From positions 23,994,001-24,058,000 of the forward strand of contig NC_065873.1 of the NCBI RefSeq assembly GCF_933775445.1: 64,000 bases of DNA. The letters are read 5' to 3'. The stretch is from Argentina anserina. Taxonomy: Eukaryota > Streptophyta > Magnoliopsida > Rosales > Rosaceae. How positions within the stretch are numbered: the first letter of the stretch is position 1; each line of letters begins with the position of its first letter. This document shows positions 1-11,900 of this stretch, piece after piece. Below the pieces are notes generated by a model. That model searched no databases, was not told the origin of the DNA, and saw nothing but the letters and a program-made list of their open reading frames with translations. A program made the position numbers and the translations under genes.

Positions 1-300
1 ACTTTCTTTTTCTTTTTTTTTCTAATTCGGTCATCACTTTCCCGTCCGGCAATAGATTTTGACGAAATTGGTACCTTTAGAAAGATCTCTCTCCCCTCTT
101 TCATTTGATATACTACCCATTCCGATTCGACCAACTGTACAAGGCGTAACAACCATCGCAAAGGGTTGCCGCCATCAATGTCGGTGCTCCAAGCAATTCC
201 GGCGAAACCGAAGCTCAAGGTTCCCTAATTCTAGCTATTCTCTTCATTCTGAGCATACTTATACCAATCTCATTTGAATTTTAACAAAATTTCGCATATT
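1..300. other. No recognisable gene
   Basis: AT-rich DNA beginning with a pyrimidine tract. One short open frame (59-277, 72 codons) has no recognisable domain and no clear promoter. I see nothing that supports a gene. Confidence 0.4.
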
Positions 301-302
301 TC

Positions 303-1072
303 CACATTTTCTCTTGGCATGTCACACTCCTGTCACAACCGCTATCACACCCACTGCCACAAAGACTGTCACACTATCTATTTACACTAACTGTCACACC
401 CACTGTCATACCCACTGTCACACATATTGTCACAACCACTATCACACACATTGCCCCTATCACAACCTCTGTCACACTACCTGTTACAACTCATGTCACA
501 ACTTCTATCACACTACCTGTCACAACCACTATACCCCGTGTCACAACCCCTGTCACAACCTCTGTCACAACCCATGTCACAACCAATATCACGTAGAAGA
601 AGAAGAAGAAGAAGAAGAATGACTAGAAATAACGTACTTTTGTTTATTATTATGTGATCTTAAACTTCTTAAATCAACTCATACAATCCAAATATCGACA
701 TTTAATGTGATGTATTACACTGCCTATCATAATAGTTATCACGCTTCTTATCACACTACCTGTCACCTCCTATCACACTACCTCTCACACCCGTTGTCAC
801 ACTACCTATCACACTAATTGTCACATCTCATATCACACTACCTGTCACACCCCATGTCACACTGTTTTATGTGACTATGTTATGAAAAGAAGAAGAAGAA
901 GAATGACTATAGTAACGAACCTTTGTTTACTGTTATGTGATATTAAACTTCTCAACTCATACAATCTAAATATCGACATTAATGTGATGTCACACCCCCA
1001 GCCACGCTACCTATCACACTACCCGTGACACTAGCTTTTTTTTATGATGGTAATGTGACGAGTAGTGTGACG
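303..1072. repeat. Degenerate TGTCACA minisatellite with a higher-order duplication
   Basis: Dozens of TGTCACA/TATCACA-type heptamers spaced about 8-14 bases apart run on the plus strand over 325-590 and 720-1030, followed by inverted GTGTGAC motifs near 1045-1070. Two related non-repeat blocks, each opening with a GAA microsatellite (594-619 and 888-902) and continuing with similar sequence, sit after each array half, so the locus looks like a ~290-bp segment duplicated once. Frames through the array translate as Cys/His-rich or Ser/Gln-rich peptides purely because of the heptamer and are not taken as genes. Motif clustering with inverted copies at one edge resembles subterminal transposase-binding arrays, but I found no TIR/TSD pair here. 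Confidence 0.6.
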
Positions 1073-2119
1073 GGTAATTTCTTGCAGCTAATTTATTGAA
1101 AATCAAAACCAACACAAATAGTACAATTTACTCTGGGCACCCAAGAATTTACATCTTCGATGAAGACTCGTTCACACCACCACGACCAACCTCTCTCAGA
1201 CGCTCAAATCGACTCTGGCTACTTTCTCCAAGAATCTCGAGGACCTCGTCCTCCGACGTTGAGCACTTCCAGTAGTGCCAGCGCCAAAGAAGTCGAGCTC
1301 GTCGTCAAAGCTGTCATCGTTGATCCTGTGGAAGCAATTGCAGCGGTTCCGGCCATATTTCGTCGGTGATGGGTTTGAGATCAAGGCCTTGGGGCTCTGG
1401 GTTGTAGTCGGGTTGGATCGTCGATGAAGAAGACTTCCATGGTCGTCGTCGACGACTTTGTTGAAATTGAGATCGATTTGGACTTTCGACGGCGTCAACG
1501 AACTGCTAGGGAACAAGGCCGGAAAAGAGACGTAGGTAGCAAACTTGCAGGAAAATAGAGGTGATCTTTGGAGTCTCTGGCCGGAGAAGGAGGAAGGAGA
1601 GGCCAGCCTTCGTTAGATCAAAATTACAGATGAGAGGAAGAAGATGGCTCCTCCGACGAGATGTGCAGTTTGGGTGATGAACAATTTCGGTGGCATTTTG
1701 TAAATATTACAAACAGCAATGGCAACGGTATAAGAGATTGAGAAAATTAACTTTTTTATAATTTTCAAATCTTACTTGATCTTTTTATAAATACATCTAT
1801 CAAAAGTGATTTTTTTATAAGAAGTCTTTTGTTTTTTTATAATGGCAATATGGCAAGTAACTACGGTTTTCAAATGGGTATTCGGGTGTGATGAATAGTT
1901 TATTATTTGGTTATCGATATATTAGAAAAGGGATCACCTTTCACTTATCAGTGTGTAATTCAAACTTCAGAGTTCAAACTCCACCATTTAAGCTGGTGGA
2001 GAACCAATATTATAAGTTGGTGACACAACGAGGACTTGGGTTATTAGGGTCAACTAGAAAAAAAAATTTGGCCCAACTTAAGCCCATTCTGCCAAAAGAA
2101 ACTACAAGTTTGGGATGAA
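1073..2119. other. Intergenic; possible unidentified gene remnant near 1160-1700
   Basis: A relatively GC-rich stretch (about 1155-1700) stands out from its AT-rich surroundings and has open frames on both strands of 69-106 codons, none recognisable. It may be a decayed coding or 5'-UTR segment. Nothing else is supported before the flank shared with the DUF247 pseudogenes. Confidence 0.3.
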
Positions 2120-2519
2120 CAATGCAACCAAAACTTTCATGTGCTTTCTCAAAACTACAATTAACAGAAGCAATCAGCCATCACTTAAGAGCCCCTGGTA
2201 TGAAAACAGAGTTCATTCCTTAAGGTAAACCTCGATGAAATGAAGAAATTTATAAAAAAGAAACGAATACAACGAGGGGTCATAAATCTTAACAAGCAAG
2301 AACAATCATATCCAGAGAATGAAAAATACATCTACAAGCCAAGCTTACAACAACTAACAAAGAAATGAAAATTAGGAAGTTCTAACCAAATTCAAACGGA
2401 GAAATTTAAGATCTAGCTCACTCAACAACAAACCAACTTTTATGTCATTCACACCTAACATAATTTCTCGGAAAATACGGAATGACACACTTTGAGATGC
2501 CCTGTAGTTATTGATGATT
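2120..2519. repeat. 3' flank shared with the 5.7-6.1 kb region
   Basis: This stretch downstream of the first DUF247 pseudogene matches the sequence downstream of the second one (about 5718-6128): the same run beginning GAACAATGCA, the same A-rich segments and a similar final approach to the stop codon. It shows that the two minus-strand pseudogenes and their 3' flanks are products of one tandem segmental duplication. Confidence 0.65.
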
Positions 2520-3840
2520 TTAACTCAGAGAGACAAGAGCACACACCGTTTGTATGGTAGTAAGTATGATGAGAAAAGCAGCTGCAACAACAGAAACAAT
2601 CCCCCATGTTGTGTGTAAATATTTTTGCCTGAAACTTGCCTTCCATTCGTTCCAACTTGCCTTCCTTTCGTTCCAAGGAGTTTTGCAGTACATGTGCAGG
2701 TTTTCATACAGATTAGCGAAATAAAGGTTACTGTAATCCGAATAAAGCCCTTTGCAGAGGCTGTTGATCAAAATACACGCCTCACTGCTGTCACCCAAAT
2801 AATTTGTAACAATTCCGTACTTGACAAGCAATTCCACATCCTTAGGGGTGTTCACAAAACTATCCAAGATGCCAAGATACTCGGTAATCCTTGCATTAGA
2901 GTAACAACATTGTTCATAGGCAGCAAGATTTCTTAATATAAGCGCTGTATCGCCAGAAATGTTTACCTTTGGAATCTCCAGAATTCCATTACGGAACCGT
3001 ATGCCAAATAAGTTTCTGGTTGATCGCACTTTCAATTTGACTCCAGCTCGGTGTAGCTCTGTGATGCTTGGTGCATCAATAGCTGCAGTGTTGCGACTGC
3101 TTTTAACTTGGGGAGGTTCAGCTGGCAGACATAAATTTCTTGTAATATCAAGAAAATGTACTCCTTTAACTTCAGAAGAATTTACCGCCTCCAAATCGTA
3201 GTCCACTCCAATTTCCCCTAACCGAAGGCTAAACAACTTGCAAGAAAGTTGAACAATTGAAAGCTTCTCTCTAACACGGGCCTTTTCTGGATCGTAAAGA
3301 TCCTCAAGCAGGAATAGTGGGAGTTGATTTTCAAGCAACATTAAATCAAGACTTATATCACTTAATAAATTAGTGTAACTCATTATCCTATCTCCACGGT
3401 CTCCACGGCAAGCTTCGCCGAAATGGATCTTCAACAACAGCTCAATGATGAATGCAGAGTCCACAAGAATAATAGTTACGAAATCGTCACTACTAAGTTC
3501 AATGGGTTCTGCATAATGAGCACGCAATTCTGCTTCTTGAAGCCTTACTTTTTGTATATAATACTCCAAACTTTCTTCGGTACCTATATTTGTACTCTTC
3601 CATGTATTGTAAGGTTTTCCTGCCACGGTGTAACGGGCCAACAGAGACTACCTTTGGTGTGTAGACATCTGGATTCAGACACCTTAATCTCTCTGGAACT
3701 CTGTAAATACAGTAGAAATCAGACACGGGAGCCAACTGTTCCAGCCTCTCTCCTATCACAATTTCTATTGGAATAGACGTTTTTTTTTTTGGATACCAAA
3801 TAAACGGTTTTTTTTTTTGTGTCATCTTGAGTTGCTCCAT
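2520..3840 (-). pseudogene. DUF247 (UPF0481) protein gene, frameshifted
   Basis: Minus-strand DUF247 coding sequence. The amino-terminal part (3840 down to about 3590) includes the family hallmark CIYRVPERLR, then KVVSVGPLHRGR and MEEYKYRY. The rest lies in another frame from about 3585 to the stop at 2520 and contains ESLEYYIQKV, LLENQLPLFLLEDLY and a C-terminal hydrophobic segment (VVAAAFLIILTTIQTVCALV). Compared with the intact paralogues in this window, around 8-10 codons are missing exactly at the frame change near 3585, so a small deletion broke the frame. The remaining frame is long and otherwise unbroken, suggesting recent inactivation or, less likely, an assembly error. DUF247 proteins are plant-specific, end in a membrane-anchoring helix and have no established biochemical activity. 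Confidence 0.85.
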
Positions 3841-5717
3841 TCTTGTCGCTCATTTTGCTCTTGACTATGACAATTACTGGCACTGCAAGCAATTAGCAAC
3901 TAGTTGAGATGATAATATATGAAACGATTAGCACTCTAACAGCACACACACACGCACACATATATTTCAATTATTTTAGATAGTAATTACTAATTAGTAC
4001 TGTCTAAACACTGTAAAATGCATCTAAAAGTGTACAGATCGAGAGGAAACAAAAGTATAACAGAGATAATTAACCAACTAACCAAGTGAGTGATGGAGTA
4101 AGCACCTTGTATGTGATACAGGAAGCAAGTTTTTACCGGCTAAGCTGGATCAACATACATTAGTGTTTAACGCTCGCTTTTGGCTCTGGTATTTAGTTCT
4201 CAGAAAACACATACCCACATATAGTGCTATATAGATCACTAATAACGAAATTGTTGGTCATCGCAGTCGTCGTCGTGCAGGCCCCAAAGTCTTTATTTAT
4301 CACAGTATGAACAGCTGGGGACTTAATTGGCTTTTAGGTATGACTCGATCCCTATTTGGCTATTTGTAAAAGTTTTGTTTCTTTCCGGTTCTGTTTTATT
4401 CTAAGTTCTGCAATTACTCTATATATAATTGAATATAGCAATTATTGATATTAATGGAACGGCCCCAGAGGCCCAGATTTGACAGATTAATTTTTGTTCT
4501 CAAATAACAAATAGCGAGAGATATAGCACAATCGACTTCAATCAAGGCATGGGCTATAGCCTATAGCCTATAGATACAAGTAGTGACCAAAGTCTTCGTC
4601 CTCGCAGGCCCCCAAAGTTTTATTATCACAGTAACAACTAACAACTAACAACAGCTGTTGCAGTCACGGCCAGACCAAGTGTGATTCACAAAGAGGACTA
4701 ATCAATACTCTGTAATAAGTAGTCACCAGATGTAGTTGGATGCTCTTGGCTGATTCATCAATTAGCAGCAGACTGATGTTACACTCAAAAGTCCATATTT
4801 ATGAAGCTAGCTAGTGACTAGTGAGCAATAACATTTACTTAGGCTGATAGCTACAGTAAATTTGGTTGATAGATGCTCCTCTAATCACCGAGATTTCATC
4901 TCCTACAAAAACATGCAAATACAAAATATTATTAACAAATAATATTAGTAGTTATTAAGTCGAAATCAATAGAAAATAACATCATACGAATACTTATCTT
5001 TTATCAACGAGACTTGCAACTAACACTTGAATGAAGAGATGTTTAAGTTTAAGGTGTGTAAACACTGCTCCTAAGAGTAAATTTCGCCTCTTTGAGACAA
5101 TGTCTCGATATAACAGGTTAATGACATCTACCCTCTAGGATATAACAACCGTTGATTCTCGTAAACGTACACTCACAGACTTGGATCCTATAATTATTTG
5201 GTTCTTCTTTTGGCATGATAGGAAAACAACTAAGAAAATTTTAACTATAGATAATAGAATGTGTTTATGTGTATATGTATTTCTCTATATCATAAAATGA
5301 GCAAGAGATATCAAGATTATATAGGAATAGAAATTTGTAAATCATAAAGACAATAATAACATCATAGATGTTACAAAGAAATAAATAAATTGTAACTACT
5401 ATAACCCCCACATAAATATCATATATATATAATGAGCCTTGATTAATATAAATAAATATAATTAATTCATGAGCTTGTAATCCTCATTGAATGCTTTAGA
5501 AATAAAACGGATATTCAACTTTAGATTTAATATTACTGAAAATAATATTGTATTTTGAAATTCTACGAAAATTCCAATAAAATGATCAAAGCATGTAGGT
5601 TCCTATGCAGTTATGCTTCGATCAATTCCTCCGGTTAATTATTTGACAAAATAAAACAAAACTGGCCACAGCTAGATTCAGAATTTCTTTCTCTAACTAA
5701 CATCTGTCATTGATTTG
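3841..5717. other. Intergenic AT-rich DNA
   Basis: No coding frame of note. It contains a short CA repeat near 3944-3960 and the upstream region of the DUF247 pseudogene. I see no RNA gene or bounded transposon. Confidence 0.5.
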
Positions 5718-6128
5718 AACAATGCACCCAAAACTTTTCATGTTGTTTCTCAAAATCTACGTACAACTGACAAAAGGCATCAGTCATCAGTTACTAATTT
5801 TTATGTAAAGCTGCTATGAGAACTCTGCTTACTCCTTCCGGCAAACCTTTAGACGAAAAGAGGAAATTTATTTATATAAAAAAAAGAATAAATCAAGGGG
5901 GTCATAAACCTTGAAAGCAAGAAAATGAGATACCAGAGAATGAACATTATATCTACATTCCACACTCACAAACAATTAACAATAATGGAAAAGGAAGATC
6001 TAAGCAAATTTTAAATGTCGACTCTACAACATACAGACATTTTTGCCATTCACACCTGTGACATAGTTTCTTCTAGACTACTCAATTACACACTTTGAGA
6101 TGACCTGTAGTTATCGTTGATACTTAAC

Positions 6129-6960
6129 TCAGAGAGAGACAAGAGAACACACCGTTTGTAAGATAGTAGGTATGATGAGAAAAGCAGCTGCAATAACAGT
6201 ATAATTGCCCATGGTGTGTTCAAATAATTTTTCCTTTAACTTGCCTTCCATTTGTTCCAAGGCCTATTGCAGTGCTCGTGCCGGTCTTCATAAAGAGAAG
6301 CAAAATAGAAGTCATCATAATTCACAAAGGCAGTTAATCAAAGAACACGCCTCACTGCTGTCACCCAAAACATTTGTAGTGATTCCGTACTTGACAAGCA
6401 ACTCCACATCCTTAGGGGTGTTCACAAAAACTATCCAAGAGATCAAGATAATCAGCTATCCTTCTATTCCAGTAATGACATTGTTCATATGAGGCAAGAT
6501 TTCTTAATGTAAGCTCCAAATCATCAGAAATAATTATTTTTTGAATTTTTAGGATTCCATTATCAAACTGTATGCTAAATAAGTTTCTGGTTGATCACAC
6601 TTTTACTTGGACTCAAGCTCAGTGTAGCTCTGTGATGCTTGGTACAAAAGTGGCTGCAGCATTGCGTTTCCCTCCAACTAGATGTTCTTGTGGTAGACAT
6701 AATATTCTGACAAAATCAACGAAATGTTGTGCTTCTACTTCAGTAGAGGTCTCCATATTGTTCCCCACTCCAACATTCTCTAATTCAGCACAACAGAAAT
6801 TGCAAGAAGTTTTCTCAGCCTCACCATGATACCTCAGATTAACCTTTTCTGGATCGAAAATTAGCTCCTCAAGAATGAAAAATGAGAGTCGATTTTCAAG
6901 AAAAAGCAAATCAGAACTTATGTCAAGCAAATGCAGTAACCAGACAAGTGAGTTTCAAAA
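6129..6960 (-). pseudogene. DUF247 gene fragment, N-terminally truncated and frameshifted
   Basis: Only the C-terminal two thirds of a DUF247 gene remain. The first recognisable residues (about 6930) correspond to the family segment preceding LLENQLPFF, here LLFLENRLSFFILEEL, followed by a stretch ending PSITELH at 6619. There the frame breaks; later pieces (RNLFSIQFDNG, then NNILKIQ-type sequence and a hydrophobic tail near 6140-6200) are recoverable only by changing frame. The N-terminal ~150 codons are absent and the break lies just downstream of the PPR stop codon. Its 3' flank matches that of the pseudogene at 2520-3840, so both derive from one tandem duplication. Confidence 0.8.
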
Positions 6961-6988
6961 AATGAATTGATACTCCATAATCAGTTTG

Positions 6989-8755
6989 TCACCAGAAATC
7001 TCTACAAGAGCACATACCATCTTTGAAATGGTGAAACCTGTTTCGGTCCCTCACCACTATTTCTCGATTATAGATCTTAGAGATGAACTTAGTAGCAGAG
7101 TGGCAATCATCACAAACCCGAAGATTCTTTACAATGCGAATAGGAGTTCCCGGTGGCGTGTTCAGGAGGGCGAACGCAATGGCCAACTTTTCACTATGCC
7201 TATTTAAAGCATCTTCTTTATCTTCTTCATCAATATCTAGCAAAACCTCTGATGTACTGGGAACATAGCCAGCTTTCTTCATCTTCCTCCCCATCTCATT
7301 AACCATCTTATAAATCTCTTTGGACTGTTTATGTGATTTATCTCCCGCCACAAATTCAAAAATTTCGTTATCTAGCTCAATCATAGTGCTCCCAGGGATC
7401 TTTTTCATCCCTTTCTTGTCCATCGCCTCTCTAGTCTTGGTTTTCTTATCCCAATGCTTCATTTTTGCATATATGTTGGAAAGTAGGACATAGTTCGACT
7501 CATGCAAAGGTTCAGCCCTGATCAACTCTTTGGTGATGCTCTCTCCAAGCTCTAGCTCACCATGCGCACGGCAGGCACTGATCAGCGTTCGCAAAATAAT
7601 TGGATTTGGCTGAATAGGCATTTTCCGAATAAACTCCAATGCCTCTTTGACCTGTCCAGCCCTGCATAACATATCCACCATGCATCCATAGTGTTCTATC
7701 TTCGGCACACATCCAAACCTTTCCACCATCATACTGAAGTACCTTTTCCCCTCATCAACCATCCCGGAATGACTACATGCCGAAAGCAGTCCAATAAACG
7801 CAACATCATCCGGCACCACCCCATCTCCAATCATTTCCTCAAACAAACCAACTGCCTCCTCTCCCCTCCCATGCATCGCCAAACCATCAATCACTGAAGT
7901 CCACGAAACAATCGTCTTCCCACTCATCCCCCTAAACAGCTTCAAAGCCTTATCAACACTCCCACATTTCGCAAACATATCAATCAGCGCATTACAAAGC
8001 TCCACACTCTTCCCAATCCCCTCTCTCTCAATGTAGGACTCCACCCACTTCCCTAGCTCTAGCGCACCCAAATCACAACACGCAGCCAAAACCGAGACCA
8101 TAGTAACCCCATCCGGCCTCACTCTCCTCATCTGCATCTCCCTAAACAGCTCCACCGCGTCACTAGACGACCCTACCTTCACGTACCCGCCAATCATCGC
8201 GCTCCACGCAATGGAGTCTAAGCTCGGCATTTCATCGAACACCTTCCGTGCACTCTCAATCCCTCCACTGCAACTACAGTACATGTGCACCATTGTATTC
8301 CTCACATGACTATCACCACAAAACCCGAACTTCACCACCGAACCGTGAACCGTCTTCCCTAAATTCAACTCCCCGACGCCGGCGCAGGCCTTGAGGACGA
8401 AAGGGTAGGTGAATTTATTAGGCAAGACTTTACTTTTTACCATGACTCGGTAACACCGCAAAGCTTCATGCTTTGCGTGACGTGTTTGAGAGTAAGCTCG
8501 GATGACGGTGTTGAAGAGAAATGCGTCGTATAAATGCGTGGAGGAGTCCGGCGAGAACAGGACGGAGGAGGCGTAGTCGACGGCTTTGAGGTCGGAGGCG
8601 GTGGCGGCGAACTTGGTGAGCACCATGGGGTTGTTCCCGAGGCCCAGTTTCACAATGTGGGCCTGGCATTGCGTCAGCTTCGAAACGACGTCGCAGAGCT
8701 GGAGTAGCGCTAAGCAGCTCTGCTCTGCTTCTCTGGGCTTCATCAGCTTCTTCAT
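6989..8755 (-). CDS. PLS-class pentatricopeptide repeat protein with DYW domain
   Basis: Single-exon, 588-codon gene. Tandem PPR motifs of P, L and S type (for example DAFLFNTVIRAYSQ, DSIAWSAMIGGYVKVG, KTIVSWTSVIDGLAMHGRG) fill most of the protein, followed by E-type motifs and a C-terminal DYW domain. The deaminase-like signature is present: HSE at residue 520, CDDCH at 548-552, HHF and CSC at 582-584; the final tripeptide is DFW instead of DYW. Family knowledge: such proteins bind organellar RNA, one base per repeat, and many act in C-to-U editing in mitochondria or chloroplasts. I start at the ATG at 8755; the frame stays open to 8782 but begins there with TTG. The target organelle and RNA site cannot be read from the sequence. 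Divergently arranged with the AFG1-like gene, 212 bp apart. Confidence 0.93.
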   Translation of the reverse strand: MKKLMKPREAEQSCLALLQLCDVVSKLTQCQAHIVKLGLGNNPMVLTKFAATASDLKAVDYASSVLFSPDSSTHLYDAFLFNTVIRAYSQTRHAKHEALRCYRVMVKSKVLPNKFTYPFVLKACAGVGELNLGKTVHGSVVKFGFCGDSHVRNTMVHMYCSCSGGIESARKVFDEMPSLDSIAWSAMIGGYVKVGSSSDAVELFREMQMRRVRPDGVTMVSVLAACCDLGALELGKWVESYIEREGIGKSVELCNALIDMFAKCGSVDKALKLFRGMSGKTIVSWTSVIDGLAMHGRGEEAVGLFEEMIGDGVVPDDVAFIGLLSACSHSGMVDEGKRYFSMMVERFGCVPKIEHYGCMVDMLCRAGQVKEALEFIRKMPIQPNPIILRTLISACRAHGELELGESITKELIRAEPLHESNYVLLSNIYAKMKHWDKKTKTREAMDKKGMKKIPGSTMIELDNEIFEFVAGDKSHKQSKEIYKMVNEMGRKMKKAGYVPSTSEVLLDIDEEDKEDALNRHSEKLAIAFALLNTPPGTPIRIVKNLRVCDDCHSATKFISKIYNREIVVRDRNRFHHFKDGMCSCRDFW

Positions 8756-8967
8756 TTCTCTTAAAACCCTCCCACTAATCAAAACAGAAGAGTCTAAAAA
8801 TTAGGGAGACTCCCCCCAAAACGACGCGTCGTTTTCCCCAACCTACCTCCCGCTCTTTCCAGGTGGATGGTGGGGAGACCGGCCACGTCGCGCCTTCGTC
8901 TACCTCCATACTTTCCAGAACGCTTTTAAAAAAGAGACGTCATTGCAGAAAATTGTGATCGAACGAA
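8756..8967. promoter_or_regulatory. Putative bidirectional promoter with an 18-bp palindrome
   Basis: Only 212 bp separate the start codons of the divergent PPR and AFG1-like genes, so both promoters and 5' UTRs must share this space. It contains a perfect 18-bp palindrome, AAAACGACGCGTCGTTTT, at 8818-8835. No TATA box is evident in either direction. A role for the palindrome is inference. Confidence 0.6.
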
Positions 8968-11900
8968 ATGAGAAAAGCGACGACGATCTCGGCGATCGTG
9001 TATGGGCTTCTCCGCGGCCCAAAGCCCATTTCCGGCTTCAGTGCGATTCGCTGCTACTGTGACCGAACTGTTCCCAGCTCCAGAAAGCTTGCAGGTTCTT
9101 TTTTCTTTGGTTTCTATGTAGATTTTCAAATGAAGAATAAAATTTTGGATTCCGATAAGGCACGTGGATTTTCAGGGCCGTTGACGCAGTACAAGAGGTT
9201 AGTGGAGGAAGGGAAGCTGCGGCATGATCCGAACCAAGAGGCGGTGGCGTTTCAGTTGGAGAATCTGCTGGGGAGGTTAGACAAGTACGAGAGAGATATG
9301 GAGGACTATCATGTAAGAAATTTCGAGGTCAATTTCGTAAATTTAGAGATTGTAGTTTAATGTTCTCAAGTTAATGCAGACAAGGCTGGATGATTGGGAG
9401 GAGAGGAGAGAGAATGAGAGGCGGCGGATTTTGATGGAGGAAGCTGAGAATAAGCAGAAGGATGATGCTGGGGGCAAGCAAGGGAATGGGCTTTTCGAGA
9501 GGTGGACGTCCAAGTAAGCTACATTGTACTGTAACTTGTCGAAAATGGGTTTAGAGAATTTTGTACTGGTCTGCAATGCGGATCAATGTTGGTTATGAGT
9601 TATGACATGTGAATGTGGTTTGGCTCAGGAAAAGACCTGAGAATGTGGAGCCTGGAGTTGGGAAATGGGTGTCGTATCTTAATCGGGAGAGGAAGTTGGA
9701 TTCGGTCGTTGGTCGCCGGCCGACTGCGCCTGCTGCTCCGAAAGGATTGTATATTTATGGCAATGTTGGGAGTGGTATGGTTCTGTGTTGTGTGTGTGTT
9801 TATCTGTGAAGTGAATATGTGGATGTATGAATTGAGGTTTGGTATTTTGATCAGGAAAGACAATGCTTATGGACATGTTCTATAGTGCCACCGAAGGAAT
9901 TGTTAAGCATAGAAAGCGATACCATTTTCATGAGGTGGGGTTCTGTATGAAGCCTAACTGATAATGCACGTACCAATTTTTGTGTTTTTGAGATGTGGAT
10001 GCATATGGATTGTCGTCTATCCAAGCTGGTCATTGATAATCTAAGTTAAATCCTTGACTTCTGTTTGCAGGCTATGTTGAAAATTAATGAACAGATGCAT
10101 AATATTTGGAAAAACCAAGTGGCGGATAAGTCGTTGCAGTCCAGCATTGCCAATTGGATAATGAGTCTGCCCTTTGATTTGAAGGTCAAGGAGTGGGTAG
10201 CTGCAGAAGAGAACTACAAACAACAGTTTCAGATGCAAAACATCCTTCCAGCTGTGGCAGATAAGCTTCTCGTAGACCGGCAGGCTAATCAAAAAGGGGG
10301 AAGCATTCTTTGTTTTGATGAGATACAGGTCAGCCTAAATGTGTGCCAAAATAGTTTTTTCTTTTGATACTGTGACAAGTTGATTCCATACCGAACCAGA
10401 CAGGAATATGATGATATACATTATAATATGAGAAAGGATCATCATTACAAACTGAAATACTGTCACTTTAATCAGTGGAATGTGTGGTTAATATATCTAT
10501 TGACTCATAATGTTATTGCTATTCATTAATGATAGTCACTTTGAATGGAAGAAGTTAATTCATGGACGTATGCTGAGGTTTTCAATGATTAGAATGCTAT
10601 CATATGATGATCTAGTGATATGTTAGACAAATAGCTGAAAAAACAAACGGTTGATCTGTTAGAAGTTGATTCAAGATATATATGTTCTTAAATGTTCTTC
10701 CCGGGCCCCTTTCTATCCATTCAAAATCTCTTATTACTGTTCATGATCATTTTTTTTTCTGTTTCATAGTTATATTGATCTCAGTCAGATGCGTCTTAAA
10801 ACAATTTACATTTCAGTTATTTCTACAGCTATAGATTTAGCATGGGATTGAGCTCTTAAACCTGTCATGAATGGGGGAAAAGAAATGAAAACAAGCTTAT
10901 AGAATGTGAAGCTCATTTTATGACTTGTGATTTCTTTCATTACAGACTGTTGATGTATTTGCTATTGTGGCCTTATCTGGAATTGTTAGCAGATTGTTAA
11001 GTACGGGAACTGTTTTTGTGGCCACTAGTAATCGAGCACCAACAGACTTAAATCAGGTATACATCTGTGTTTAAACCCTACGGCTTTACTTATCGATTAT
11101 GTATTGGCATTATCATGTCTTTACTTTCATCATGTAACTTCTTGGGTAAGGACTTACGGACAGAAGTATCATAAATTTATCATTTATTCTTTTTCTCCAA
11201 ATTATTTAGCAAACTTAATTCATTTCTCTGTCAATAACAGCAGTTCATTAAATGTACAAGGGAAACCACTTTGCGTAAGATTAATGGTTTTTTTTTTCAA
11301 ACTAAAATTCCTCATGCAGGATGGTATGCAGAAGGAGATCTTCCAAAAGTTTGTTGCCAAATTGAATGAGCACTGTGAGAACGTTCTGATTGGAAGTGAG
11401 ATAGATTACCGCCGTGTTATAGCTGAAAATCAAAGATCTAAGGACCAGGTGAGGTTGAACATGTTAGTAATTCCTTTCTCTAGTTGGAATTTGGATAAGA
11501 ACTATAAGTTCTAATAGTTTGAATAATTGCCCAAGTCTGAAATATATATTCATATCCTAATGGTGACGTGGTGTATCGGTTTGAATTATCTTTTAGTGAT
11601 GGATATGGATCAATAACACATCTATCTATTTGAAAATATGTACCTTACTAAATAGTTCAAAGTCAAGCTCAAATATTTTCCTTTCATTATTTGATTTTTC
11701 TCTGGTACTTTACTTGTGTACAAAATAAGAAATTAGGTGGTTAAATTATTACCTGCTTAACATACAGGAGCACTACTTCTGGCCCTCTGACAGCATTGCT
11801 CATGAGAAGTTTGAGAGGAAGTGGCAGGAAGTCACAAACCAAGTAGGTGAACAGATCACCTCAAGTACTATTTCGGTGATGTTCGGAAGGTACATCTGTT